Source of the DNA: Arcicella rigui
Lineage (GTDB): Bacteria; Bacteroidota; Bacteroidia; Cytophagales; Spirosomataceae
Assembly: GCF_034929435.1 (NCBI RefSeq)
Contig: NZ_JAYFUM010000003.1
Coordinates: 62,001 to 126,000, forward strand
Direction of reading: 5' to 3'
Length of the DNA: 64,000 nt
The notes beneath the pieces were generated by a model that saw nothing but the letters and a program-made list of their open reading frames with translations, was not told where the DNA came from and did not search any database. Shown here piece after piece: positions 1 to 9,055 of the stretch (within the stretch, counting starts at the first letter, position 1; each line of letters begins with the position of its first letter). Position numbers and translations under genes: made by a program.

Positions 1-1464
1 GTAGGGGCAAGTGGTATTGCCAATGACGGCTCACGTACTGGCAACCGTTTGTTCTCTGTATTTGGTAAAGTCGATTATAACTATGACGATTTCTTGTTAT
101 TATCGGCTACGGTTCGTCGTGATGGTTCTTCTCGCTTCGGTGCTTCAAATCGTTTTGCTACGTTCCCTTCTGTAAGTGCAGGGCTTCGTCTTACAAAGTT
201 TGAACCTGTTAAAAAAATCTTTGATGATTTGAAAGTAAGAATTGGTGTCGGACAAACGGGTAATCAGCAAGTGGGTGATTATGCTTCTTATACTTTGTTT
301 AGTTCAGATGTAAACACTACTTATTACGATATTCAAGGAACGAAAACTTCTTCTCAGTCTGGTTTTGCCAATGCTACTTTAGGAAACGACAATGTAAAAT
401 GGGAAACTACGACAAGTACCAACTTTGGGATTGATGCGGCTTTCTTGAAAAATAAAATGACGGTTTCATTAGATATTTATAACCGTAAAACTACCGATAT
501 GTTGGTTCAAGTACCACAACCTGCTACCGTAGGTTTTGCGAATCCACCTTACATCAATATCGGTGAAATGACCAATAAAGGCTTTGATTTAGGAGTAAAT
601 TACCGTGATAAAGTAGGAAAACTAACTTACGATGTGGGGTTGAATGTTTCGCACTACAAAAACAATGTGGATAAATTAGGCGATAATCCTCTTTTCTCAA
701 TTGCTGGTGCTCAAGCTCGTGAACAGCGTTTAACTCGTACTCAACAAGGATTCCCACTATCGTATTTCTATGGATACAAAGTATTGGGTATTTTCCAAAA
801 TTCGGCAGAAGTAAGTGCAAGTCCCTCACAAAATTTCACTACAAGCGAAGCAGGTGTAGGTCGTTTCAAGTATGAAGATGTGAACAAAGATGGTAAAATT
901 GATGCCAACGACCGTACCATTATCGGAAGCCCTCACCCAGATTTCACTTTTGGTTTCAATGTAAATTTAGCTTACGAAGGCTTTGACGTAGCCCTTTTCC
1001 TACAAGGTTCTCAAGGAAACAGTATTTATAATTTTACAAAATACTTTACTGATTTTGCAGGCGTATTTTATCAAAGTGGAAAAGGTACAAATATCTTAAA
1101 TGCTTGGACTCCAACCAACACAAACACGACCGTTCCAAAATTATCATCGGGTACGCCAAATGGTGAAACTGAAACGAATAGTTATTTCGTAGAAGATGGT
1201 TCATATATTCGATTGAAAAACCTTCAAATCGGTTATACGCTTCCCAAATCAATTATTAACAAATTGGGCCTTGAACGCCTAAGAGTATATGTGCAAGGAC
1301 AAAACCTATTCACCTTCACCAATTATAGTGGTTTAGACCCAGAATTGAGTTTGCGTTCATTCTCATCTGCTGATGCTCGCACTACCAACTTGGACATCGG
1401 TGTTGACAGAGGTTCTTATCCCGTATCAAAAACCTTGTTAGTAGGCTTGAACTTGACTTTCTAA
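1..1464 (+). CDS. SusC/RagA-family TonB-dependent outer-membrane transporter, C-terminal part
   Basis: The reading frame is open from the first base, so this is the 3' part of a gene that starts outside the window; about 487 residues are visible of a family usually 950-1100 long. It is the C-terminal beta-barrel: alternating aromatic strands, the RRDGSSRFG strand motif shared with the complete SusC at 16815, an acidic DVNKDGKID loop typical of these barrels, and a terminal Phe (VGLNLTF) as expected for the BAM signal. SusC proteins import oligomers across the outer membrane with TonB energy, capped by the SusD lipoprotein, which is encoded 83 bp downstream. The plug and carboxypeptidase-like domain lie outside the window. 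Substrate cannot be read from this part; the downstream epimerase and FucP-like genes suggest a sugar. Confidence 0.95.
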   Translation, partial: VGASGIANDGSRTGNRLFSVFGKVDYNYDDFLLLSATVRRDGSSRFGASNRFATFPSVSAGLRLTKFEPVKKIFDDLKVRIGVGQTGNQQVGDYASYTLFSSDVNTTYYDIQGTKTSSQSGFANATLGNDNVKWETTTSTNFGIDAAFLKNKMTVSLDIYNRKTTDMLVQVPQPATVGFANPPYINIGEMTNKGFDLGVNYRDKVGKLTYDVGLNVSHYKNNVDKLGDNPLFSIAGAQAREQRLTRTQQGFPLSYFYGYKVLGIFQNSAEVSASPSQNFTTSEAGVGRFKYEDVNKDGKIDANDRTIIGSPHPDFTFGFNVNLAYEGFDVALFLQGSQGNSIYNFTKYFTDFAGVFYQSGKGTNILNAWTPTNTNTTVPKLSSGTPNGETETNSYFVEDGSYIRLKNLQIGYTLPKSIINKLGLERLRVYVQGQNLFTFTNYSGLDPELSLRSFSSADARTTNLDIGVDRGSYPVSKTLLVGLNLTF

Positions 1465-1547
1465 TCGAATTTTTTTAACAGAACATTTCGGTAATTGTAA
1501 AAATCAGCGTGTTTTTATCAGCTATCGTTTAGAATAAAATACTAAAA

Positions 1548-3317
1548 ATGAAAAAAATACTTGTTTCAATATTTACCATTGCTACTTTGATAGGCGTATC
1601 ATCTTGTAGTAATTACCTCGATGAAATGAAGCCTCAAGGCTCATTATCTGCCGAAAGTTTGGCGACTGAAAAAGGCGTTTCTGGTTTATTAACAGGTGCT
1701 TATGCTGCCATAGATGGATATTTAGAACATCCTTTTTCTTATACAAAATCGTTCCCTTGGCACGCTGCTCCTTCCAACTGGATTTATGGAAGTGTTGCTG
1801 CTGGTGATTCGCACAAAGGCTCTGACCCCGGCGACCAGTCGCAAGGAAACATGATTGAAGACTTTACGGCTACCTCTGCCAATGAATTTGTAAGAGGAAA
1901 ATGGTGGCATACTTACGAAGGAGTCAATCGTTGTAATAATACTTTGCGTGCTTTAGCTTTAGCCAAAAAGAACAATGCCATTTCGGCTGATAAAGCAAAA
2001 CTTATCGAAGCAGAAGCTCGATTCTTGCGAGGGCATTATCATTTTGAAGCAAAGAAAATGTGGAATAATGTGCCTTTCGTTGACGAAAACGTAACAGACC
2101 CACGTGTACCAAATACTACGAATATTTGGCCAAATATTGAGGCAGACTTCAAATTTGCGGCAGACAATTTACCAACCAAACAAGCCGATGTAGGTAGAGC
2201 TACCAAATGGGCGGCTCAAGCTTACTTGGCGAAGGCAAAAATGTTTCAAAATAAATACAGCGAAGCATTACCCTTATTGAATGGAATTATTCAAAGCGGA
2301 CAGTTTTCATTGGCCAAAAATTACAGTGATAACTTCAATGCTGAAACCAACAACAACACAGAATCTATTTTTGAAATTCAGTATTCTGTAAATGATGGAG
2401 CAACCGAAGGACAAAATGGAGGATTCTCTGAAGCTTTGGCTTTCCCATTTGCCAACAGTGGAGCTCCGTCGGGTTGTTGTGGTTTTCACCAGCCATCTCA
2501 AAACTTGGTGAACGCTCATAAAACAGATGCAAATGGTTTGCCATTATTCAGTACTTATAATGCAAGTGATTTGAAAAGTGATTTAGACGGTGGTAAATAT
2601 TTGAAAAGTACCGAAAGTTATTCACCCGATAGAACAACGCCAGTTGACCCTCGTTTAGACTGGTCAGTGGGTCGTCGTGGTATTCCTTATTTAGACTGGG
2701 GTTTACATCCGGGTCAAAGTTGGATTCGTGACCAGTCGGGTACTTATGGCCCTTACACTCCTATCAAAAATGCGTACTACAAACGTCAGGAAGGTTCATT
2801 GGTTGCCAATTTTGCTACCTATTGGAGAGGCTCTGCCAACAACTTCCGTTTGATTCGCTATGCCGATGTATTACTTTGGGCGGCAGAATGTGAAGTAGAA
2901 ATTGGGAGTTTAGATAAAGCTCAAACCTATGTAGATTTAGTAAGAGCAAGAGCGATGAATAGCACAAAAGTAACGCTTCCAGACGGAACACATGCGGCCA
3001 ATTATAGCATTAAAACTTACCAATTGGCAGGCAATACTTTTGCCAGCAAAGGACAGGCGTATGCACGTGATGCGGTTCGTTTCGAGCGTAGATTAGAGTT
3101 TGCGATGGAAGGTCATCGTTTCTTCGACCTTGTGCGTTGGGGCATTGCAGACGTAGAAATCAATAAGTACTTAGACGTTGAAAGAACCAAACGCCCATTG
3201 TTGAAAAATGCGAAGTTTATCAAAGGAAAGCATGAGTATTATCCTATTCCGCAAGAACAAATAGATGTAAGTATCGTAAACGGAACGCCTACCTTGAAGC
3301 AAAATCCGGGGTACTAA
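1548..3317 (+). CDS. SusD/RagB-family nutrient-binding outer-membrane lipoprotein
   Basis: 589 residues with a type II signal peptide: basic start, hydrophobic stretch, lipobox VSSC with Cys20 as lipidation site, then SNYLDE, typical for surface-exposed SusD proteins. The body has the alpha-helical TPR-like SusD pattern (for example EAEARFLRGHYHFEAKKMW around residue 155) and the conserved C-terminal block with EGHRFFDLVRWG and the YYPIPQEQID-x-NPGY ending. It forms the lid over the SusC barrel and binds the substrate. It follows the partial SusC by 83 bp and precedes a sugar permease gene, so the four plus-strand genes probably form one operon. The ligand is unknown. Confidence 0.96.
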   Translation: MKKILVSIFTIATLIGVSSCSNYLDEMKPQGSLSAESLATEKGVSGLLTGAYAAIDGYLEHPFSYTKSFPWHAAPSNWIYGSVAAGDSHKGSDPGDQSQGNMIEDFTATSANEFVRGKWWHTYEGVNRCNNTLRALALAKKNNAISADKAKLIEAEARFLRGHYHFEAKKMWNNVPFVDENVTDPRVPNTTNIWPNIEADFKFAADNLPTKQADVGRATKWAAQAYLAKAKMFQNKYSEALPLLNGIIQSGQFSLAKNYSDNFNAETNNNTESIFEIQYSVNDGATEGQNGGFSEALAFPFANSGAPSGCCGFHQPSQNLVNAHKTDANGLPLFSTYNASDLKSDLDGGKYLKSTESYSPDRTTPVDPRLDWSVGRRGIPYLDWGLHPGQSWIRDQSGTYGPYTPIKNAYYKRQEGSLVANFATYWRGSANNFRLIRYADVLLWAAECEVEIGSLDKAQTYVDLVRARAMNSTKVTLPDGTHAANYSIKTYQLAGNTFASKGQAYARDAVRFERRLEFAMEGHRFFDLVRWGIADVEINKYLDVERTKRPLLKNAKFIKGKHEYYPIPQEQIDVSIVNGTPTLKQNPGY

Positions 3318-3362
3318 TACTTTTCGACATATTTGTTTTTCAGTAAACTTTCATCAGAAGGA

Positions 3363-3385
3363 AGCCATTGCGAGTGGCAATGGCT
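3363..3385 (+). other. Short hairpin between SusD and permease genes
   Basis: Nine-base perfect inverted repeat AGCCATTGC / GCAATGGCT with a five-base loop, lying in the 85-bp gap after SusD. There is no T-tract after it, so it is not a classic terminator; it could stabilise the 3' end of the abundant SusCD message relative to the downstream genes. Role is inferred. Confidence 0.45.
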
Positions 3386-3402
3386 GCCTCACCTTTTATA
3401 TT

Positions 3403-4686
3403 ATGGCACAAATCTCATCCGTTTCTAAGGCTAAATTAGCTGATAATGCCAACGACAAGGCTACTTATATTGTCCCACTTATATTGGTAACAAGTTTGTT
3501 TTTTATGTGGGGAGTGGCAAATAATTTGAATGATATTCTAATCAAACAATTCCAAAAAGCATTTGAACTAAGCGATTTTCAGTCGGGTTTGGTGCAGTCT
3601 GCTTTTTATTTTGGATACTTCGTTTTGGCAATTCCTGCGGCATTGTTTATGCGAAAATACAGTTATAAGACGGCTATTATACTTGGACTTTCGTTGTATG
3701 CAACGGGAGCATTTTTATTTTATCCAGCCGCAGAAATGCAGTCGTATTCCTTCTTTTTGATGGCACTTTTTGTGATTGCCGCAGGGCTTGCATTTTTGGA
3801 AACTGCTGCCAATCCATTTGTAGCTGCTTTAGGAAATCCTGAAACTTCTGCTTTTCGTTTAAACTTAGCTCAGTCATTCAACCCAATTGGGTCAATTACG
3901 GGAATATTGATTGGACAACAATTTATTTTTTCAGGGGTAGAATACACCAAAGAAGAATTGGCGAAGCTTTCATCAGAAGAACTAACAAAATATTATGCCA
4001 GCGAAGCTACCGCAGTACAAACACCTTATTTGTTGATTGGTATTGTTGTGATACTGTTTGTAGTACTTATTTCGCTCACTCAATTCCCGAAAGTCGAAGC
4101 AGAGGAGGACGCAGTATCTGAACCCGTTTCCATTTTGTCCCTTCTAAGAATAAAGCATTTTCGTTTAGCTGTAATTACACAGTTTTTTTATGTGGGTGCT
4201 CAAGTAGGGATTTGGAGTTATTTGATTCGTTATGCACAAAACGCCGTGCCAAATATGTCTGAAAAAGAAGCGGCTTCTTACCTAACTTACTCCTTAGTCG
4301 TATTTATGGGCGGTCGTTTTGGCGGAACAGCATTGTTAAAATACGTTAAAGCCAATGTTTTGATGGGTATTTATGCACTCATTTGCGTGGTTTTAGTATC
4401 GCTCTCAATGCTATTTCCTTCAATGTTTGGCATTTGGACATTGGTTGTTACCAGTTTCTTTATGTCGATTATGTTCCCAACAGTTTTTTCGTTGGGTTTA
4501 GATGGTTTGGGTGAAGGCACAAAAATCGGAGCATCTTTATTAGTAATGGCTATTATTGGCGGAGCGGTGCTAACCGCTTTGATGGGCTTAGTTTCCGATA
4601 AAATGGGAATTGCAATTGCCGAAATAGTTCCCTTATTGTGCTTTGTGTCAGTGGCTTATTATGCTTTTGTAGGATATAGAAAATAA
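3403..4686 (+). CDS. MFS sugar:H+ symporter, FucP (L-fucose permease) family
   Basis: 427-residue, about 12-helix inner-membrane protein of the FucP/GluP branch of the major facilitator superfamily. The signature segments are present: FFMWGVANNLND with Asp44, and GLAFLETAANPF with Glu133. These align with Asp46 and Glu135 of E. coli FucP, the two acidic residues needed for proton-coupled transport. RLNLAQSFNPIG also matches the family. It should carry a monosaccharide from periplasm to cytoplasm. It sits 20 bp before a sugar epimerase gene and after a SusCD pair, so it is probably the inner-membrane step of this uptake locus. Exact sugar is not determinable. A paralogue without the key Asp is at 5573-6847. 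Confidence 0.9.
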   Translation: MAQISSVSKAKLADNANDKATYIVPLILVTSLFFMWGVANNLNDILIKQFQKAFELSDFQSGLVQSAFYFGYFVLAIPAALFMRKYSYKTAIILGLSLYATGAFLFYPAAEMQSYSFFLMALFVIAAGLAFLETAANPFVAALGNPETSAFRLNLAQSFNPIGSITGILIGQQFIFSGVEYTKEELAKLSSEELTKYYASEATAVQTPYLLIGIVVILFVVLISLTQFPKVEAEEDAVSEPVSILSLLRIKHFRLAVITQFFYVGAQVGIWSYLIRYAQNAVPNMSEKEAASYLTYSLVVFMGGRFGGTALLKYVKANVLMGIYALICVVLVSLSMLFPSMFGIWTLVVTSFFMSIMFPTVFSLGLDGLGEGTKIGASLLVMAIIGGAVLTALMGLVSDKMGIAIAEIVPLLCFVSVAYYAFVGYRK

Positions 4687-4706
4687 AATTTTTAATAGAA
4701 CCAATT

Positions 4707-5552
4707 ATGGTAAAATTCGGAGCATCAATACTAACATGGATTCCGACATGGACAAGGGAAGGAGGGAAGTTTGCCATTGAGCAAGCTTCAAAAATTGGCT
4801 ACGATGTGGTAGAAATCCTTTTACCCAATTTAGCCAACTTTGAGGCTAAAATTGCCAAACAAATGGCTCAAGAAAACGGAATTGCTTTGAATTGTTCATT
4901 AATTCTCCCTCAAGATCATCATTTGCCTTTTTATCCTGAAAAAGCGAAAGCTTTATTGCTCAATGCTCTTGATGTTTTAGAAGAATTAGAAGTAAATCTT
5001 TTGGCTGGCGTACTCTATACGGGCATTGGTGTTTTTACCAAAGCCCCAAGAACCACCGCAGAAACAAACGTAATTGTAGATGTAATTGGAGAAGTAGCCA
5101 ACGTAGCCCAAAGCAAAGGCATTTCTTTAGCTCTTGAACCCATCAACCGTTATGAAACCTATTTGCTTACTTCAGTTGCGGAGGTAGTGGAAATTGTTTC
5201 TTTGATTGGTCTTGATAATGTGGGCGTACAAATTGACACTTTTCATGCCAATATCGAAGAGTCGAATATGCGTACTCCTGTGCTTCAAGCAGGGAATTTA
5301 TTGAAACACGTACACGCTGCGGCAAGCGATAGAGGTATTTTAGGAAAAGATAATATTGATTGGGAAAGTTTTTTCAAAGCTTTGGCAGCCGTCAATTATC
5401 AAGGTTCATTAGTACTTGAATCGTTTTCTTCGGAAGTAGAAGCATTGGTAGCCCCAACGTCTTTATGGCGAAAATCAACTTATTCTTGTGAAGAATTGGC
5501 AAAAGAATCGCTACAATTTATGCGAGAAATGTCTATCAAAGCAGGCTTATAA
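4707..5552 (+). CDS. TIM-barrel sugar isomerase/epimerase (D-tagatose/D-psicose 3-epimerase-like)
   Basis: 281 residues, xylose-isomerase-like TIM barrel (AP endonuclease 2 superfamily). Metal and substrate motifs expected for ketose 3-epimerases are visible: LEPINRYETYLLT (metal-binding Glu near residue 148), DTFHANIEE (Asp and His), HVHAAASDRG and the C-terminal VLESF (last metal Glu). It would interconvert ketohexoses in the cytoplasm. It lies 20 bp behind the FucP-like permease, so it probably handles the imported sugar or a direct product of it. Other members of this superfamily are inosose dehydratases or hydroxypyruvate isomerases, so the precise reaction is uncertain. Confidence 0.8.
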   Translation: MVKFGASILTWIPTWTREGGKFAIEQASKIGYDVVEILLPNLANFEAKIAKQMAQENGIALNCSLILPQDHHLPFYPEKAKALLLNALDVLEELEVNLLAGVLYTGIGVFTKAPRTTAETNVIVDVIGEVANVAQSKGISLALEPINRYETYLLTSVAEVVEIVSLIGLDNVGVQIDTFHANIEESNMRTPVLQAGNLLKHVHAAASDRGILGKDNIDWESFFKALAAVNYQGSLVLESFSSEVEALVAPTSLWRKSTYSCEELAKESLQFMREMSIKAGL

Positions 5553-5572
5553 TATTACTGAGTTCGACTAAT

Positions 5573-6847
5573 TTATGCCTTAACGCTGGCTTCTTGTAAG
5601 TCAGCGTTATTTTTTTTGATAAAGTACCAAGCATAAATCAGAATCACGGTAAAGTAAAACATTGGTAAACCAAAAGAGTATTTGAGTGAATAATTTTCTG
5701 AAAATTGGTTCATTAAAACTGCTAAAAACACGCCTCCAATCATTCCCATCACAATAAGTCCACCCGCTAACTTGCTATTTTCCTTGAAATCTCTTACGCC
5801 TAATACAAAAATTCCCGGAAACATAGCCGCCATAAAAAAGCTTGTAGCCATCAGTGCATTTAAACCAATCTGATTATCAAAAGAAATGGCAATGCCACAT
5901 AAAATTACATTCATCAATGCCGAGGAAAATAGAATCTTTTCTATCATAATGTATCTCGACAGTACGCTGCTGATAAATCTTCCTATGGTGAACAGGAGCA
6001 AGGCATTGATTAAATAAGCTTTTGAACTTAGTAAATCAACGTTGTTGCTTGAATGTTGAGCGAAGTAATTCCAGATACCGACTTGAGCTCCCATGTAGAA
6101 AAATTGTGCAATTATCGAATACCGTAATGGGTGATTGCGAAGAATTGCTTTGAGTTTTACAGGATTTTTGGTTTTTACTAATTCTTCTTTCACATCTGGG
6201 AATTTGGCAAGAAACATCAGTAAAGCCCAAATAACTACTACAATACCAACAATGATGTATGGAAGCAAAATGTCTTGCAGATATAAACGAGAAAAATCAT
6301 CCATTTGAATAGCCGATAAATTAAAATGTTGGCTTGGCATAATGGATAATTCATTGGTGATGATTAAAATAGAAATGAAACCAATGGGATTGAAGGATTG
6401 TGTGAAAAGTAACCTAAAACTGGCATTTTCAGCATTTCCGAGGGCAATGATGTACAAATTGGCTGCTGTTTCTAAAAAAGCCAATCCACTTGAAATGATA
6501 AAAACTACAACCAAAAAGAAACCATATTCTTGAATATCAGCCGCAGGATAAAATAAAAATGCTCCTACTCCCGAAAGCAATAAACCTAAAATAATTCCCG
6601 CCTTAAAACTGTATCGTTGCATCAGCAAACCAGCAGGCAAAGCCATAGAAAAATAGCCAAAGTAAAAAAAGGTCTGTACAAAACTTGTTTGAAAACTCGA
6701 TAAGCGAAATACCTGTTGGCATTGGCTCATCAATAAATAATTGAGTCCGCTGGCACAGCCCCAAAGCAAAAATAAACCAGTCAGTAATATTTGAGGAATC
6801 AATTTAGATTGCTTTGTATCTATGGTTGTCTGTAAGTGGTTTTCCAT
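5573..6847 (-). CDS. FucP-like MFS protein lacking a proton-coupling Asp; possible sugar receptor
   Basis: 424 residues, about 12 membrane helices, clearly a paralogue of the permease at 3403 (shared LETAAN, QSFNPIG and the PAA-x-Q-Y segments). The first-helix motif that reads NNLND in the paralogue and in E. coli FucP reads SGLNY here: the essential Asp is replaced by Tyr37, while the second acid (Glu126) stays. The Pro after LETAAN is also lost (LETAANLY). The gene starts 27 bp after a hybrid histidine kinase gene on the same strand, so both are probably co-transcribed. Loss of the coupling residue together with this neighbour suggests a sensor role, as UhpC does for UhpB, but altered transport is also possible. 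It converges on the epimerase gene with 20 bp between stops. Confidence 0.8.
   Translation of the reverse strand: MENHLQTTIDTKQSKLIPQILLTGLFLLWGCASGLNYLLMSQCQQVFRLSSFQTSFVQTFFYFGYFSMALPAGLLMQRYSFKAGIILGLLLSGVGAFLFYPAADIQEYGFFLVVVFIISSGLAFLETAANLYIIALGNAENASFRLLFTQSFNPIGFISILIITNELSIMPSQHFNLSAIQMDDFSRLYLQDILLPYIIVGIVVVIWALLMFLAKFPDVKEELVKTKNPVKLKAILRNHPLRYSIIAQFFYMGAQVGIWNYFAQHSSNNVDLLSSKAYLINALLLFTIGRFISSVLSRYIMIEKILFSSALMNVILCGIAISFDNQIGLNALMATSFFMAAMFPGIFVLGVRDFKENSKLAGGLIVMGMIGGVFLAVLMNQFSENYSLKYSFGLPMFYFTVILIYAWYFIKKNNADLQEASVKA
5582..5618 (+). terminator. Rho-independent terminator of the SusCD-permease-epimerase operon
   Basis: Stem AACGCTGGCTT / AAGTCAGCGTT (one mismatch pair) with a five-base loop and a run of eight or more T on the plus strand. 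It lies 30 bp after the epimerase stop and inside the last codons of the convergent MFS gene, so the coding sequence doubles as terminator. Confidence 0.75.
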
Positions 6848-6874
6848 TGCTTAAAAATTATCACGAACGATAGT

Positions 6875-8839
6875 TTATAGTGGTTGGGTTGGCATATTAT
6901 TTCTGTACTCGGTGGGCGTAATCTGAAACTTTGCTTTGAAAGAGGAGGCAAAATACCCCTGTGAAGTAAACCCGACTTTCAGGGCAATATCTTGAATGGG
7001 TTCATTCGTCTGGCGAAGCAAGTAACGAGCTTTTTTCAATCGTACATCCTGCAAATAATCATTTACACTACAATTGAGCAGGGCTTTTACTTTTCTGTAA
7101 AGCTGTACCCGTGAAACGCCCATTTCTTTACACATATCGTTTACTTGAAAGTCGCTTTTGTGAAAATTACTTTCCATCATTGCAACAAAATCGTTGACAA
7201 ACTTTTTATCTAAAGTATTTTCGCTGGTGTCGTACACCACTTTATCTATTTCGCTAATGTAGCGTTCTCTCAAAATTTGTCTATTTCTCAAAAGTGTTTT
7301 TATCCTTTCTCTTAGCAATGCCATATTGAAAGGCTTACAGAAATAAGCATCCGCTCCCATTTGCGTACCTTCTATTTGTTTTTCAATAGACGACAGTGCT
7401 GTTAGTAAAATCACAGGAATATGGGATGTTCTGAAATCTGATTTTAATTTTTGCGTAATATCAAAACCATCTTTACCGGGAAGCATCACATCACAAATAA
7501 TTAAGTCTGGAACTACTTCAAAAGCTTTACTTAAACCTAAATTTCCATTCAATTCTTCCCATAATTCATATTCATCAGAAAGCCTTGAGCGAAGAAATGA
7601 ACGAACTTCTGTATTGTCTTCGATAAGAAGTAAAGAGAATTTTTTGCCTGAAACGGTTTCTTTAGCCTTTTCATTGGGTGTGATTTCATAGGGTAAATCA
7701 TCGTTTACAAAAAAGTGTTCAGCCTGTTTCTCGGCTAACTGGTTCAAGGTAAGATGCTCATTTCCAAAAGGTAGCGTTACGTCAAAACGTGTTCCTTTCC
7801 ACTTTTCACTTTGAACTTTGATGTCGCCTTTGTGCAATAAAATTAACTCTTTAGAAAGGGCCAATCCGAGTCCACTTCCTACATCGCTAAAGTTATCAAC
7901 CTGAAAAAAGCGGTCAAAAATTCGGTCTAAATCTGAAGGATTCATTCCTCTGCCATTGTCTTCCACAATAATTCGGACACAATTATCAACCGATTCGTTG
8001 ATAATCCGAATACTTATCTTGCCGTTGTCGGCGGTGAATTTAAACGCATTAGAAAGTAAATTAAAAATTACTTTATCAAGCTTGTCAACATCAAACCAGC
8101 AGTTGAGTGAATCGACGTTACTAAATACTTCAAATTGAATATTTCTACTTTTCGCCAATCGTTCAAAAGATTTTGAAAGGCTTTTTACAAAACTAATCAG
8201 CTCATTTTGGGTCGCTCGTAGCTCCATACTTCCGTTTTCAATTTTGCGGAAATCCAATAATTGATTCACCAAACGAAGCAAACGATTGGCATTTGATTGA
8301 ATGAGCAGCAAATCATTTCGAAGCTCTTTATTTACCCCCGAATTTTTGGCAAGCCATTCTTCGGTTGGGCCGAGGATTAATGTAAGAGGGGTACGAAATT
8401 CATGAGAAATATTGGTAAAAAACTTTAGTTTTGCTTGTGTGGCTTCCTCCGCTTTTTCAGCCATTTCCTGAATCTGATTTCTTTGTTGGAGGATTTCTTC
8501 GTTTTTATCTTGCAAATCCACATTAGCAATTTGCTTTTCTTGTAGCGAGAGTAAAGTTAAACCTCCCAGAATAATCACAATCACCAAAGCCCCTAAAATA
8601 ATGTAGGTGATTGTTTTTTGTCTTCTTTGAACTGAGTCAAGCAAAATACCTTGATTCACAGTTTCTTTCTGAGAAACTATTTGATTGGTTGCGGTTGCCT
8701 TATTTTTTAAAGGAAAGATTTTATTTTCAGCACCAGCAGATAGTGCGAAAGAAATAATGATTCCGATGAAAAAAATATACCTGATAAACTTTTTTAAAAT
8801 ACTTTGACGGTTAATACAAGATAAGTTTGAGTATAACAA
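6875..8839 (-). CDS. Hybrid histidine kinase/response regulator/AraC-type regulator with minimal periplasmic part
   Basis: 654 residues. Order: hydrophobic N-terminal segment (about 20-36), some 40 periplasmic residues, membrane helix (about 77-98), coiled coil, HisKA with His146 in ISHEFRTPL, HATPase with N-box LLSNAFKF, DNGRGM and GSGLGLAL, receiver domain with LIED and phosphoacceptor Asp450 in ICDVMLPG, and a C-terminal AraC helix-turn-helix (about 550-650). Normal hybrid regulators of this type carry a large beta-propeller sensor and exceed 1300 residues; here it is absent. The frame opens with TTG and there is no Met before residue 125, so the start is uncertain. It heads an operon with the FucP-like gene 27 bp downstream and probably controls the convergent SusCD operon. 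Confidence 0.9.
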   Translation of the reverse strand: MLYSNLSCINRQSILKKFIRYIFFIGIIISFALSAGAENKIFPLKNKATATNQIVSQKETVNQGILLDSVQRRQKTITYIILGALVIVIILGGLTLLSLQEKQIANVDLQDKNEEILQQRNQIQEMAEKAEEATQAKLKFFTNISHEFRTPLTLILGPTEEWLAKNSGVNKELRNDLLLIQSNANRLLRLVNQLLDFRKIENGSMELRATQNELISFVKSLSKSFERLAKSRNIQFEVFSNVDSLNCWFDVDKLDKVIFNLLSNAFKFTADNGKISIRIINESVDNCVRIIVEDNGRGMNPSDLDRIFDRFFQVDNFSDVGSGLGLALSKELILLHKGDIKVQSEKWKGTRFDVTLPFGNEHLTLNQLAEKQAEHFFVNDDLPYEITPNEKAKETVSGKKFSLLLIEDNTEVRSFLRSRLSDEYELWEELNGNLGLSKAFEVVPDLIICDVMLPGKDGFDITQKLKSDFRTSHIPVILLTALSSIEKQIEGTQMGADAYFCKPFNMALLRERIKTLLRNRQILRERYISEIDKVVYDTSENTLDKKFVNDFVAMMESNFHKSDFQVNDMCKEMGVSRVQLYRKVKALLNCSVNDYLQDVRLKKARYLLRQTNEPIQDIALKVGFTSQGYFASSFKAKFQITPTEYRNNMPTQPL

Positions 8840-8992
8840 GACTGTATTGAATTTTTCGTAAAAAATATAATTATTCTTACAAAAATACAGATTTTTTTGG
8901 TTAAAGTATTGGTTGAAATAGCCCTTTTGTATTTATAATTTCTATTATTGTGCCATTATCACTTTAATTTTCTCATATAATGAGTTTTATAT

Positions 8993-9040
8993 AAAAACGA
9001 CAAAGCCCCAACTTTTTCAAATTGAGGCTTTGTCGTTTTT
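8993..9040 (-). terminator. Terminator after the amidohydrolase operon
   Basis: Fifteen-base perfect stem AAAAACGACAAAGCC / GGCTTTGTCGTTTTT, extended by partly pairing CCAA/TTGA, with T-runs on both strands. It lies 16 bp beyond the stop of the minus-strand gene at 9056. Confidence 0.85.
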
Positions 9041-9055
9041 TATATTCAGTTTGAC

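Noticed and set aside
1046..1252. Antisense ORFs inside SusC and other genes
   Set aside because: Many opposite-strand frames of 60-110 codons exist within clear genes; they have no family features and follow from codon bias of the sense gene.
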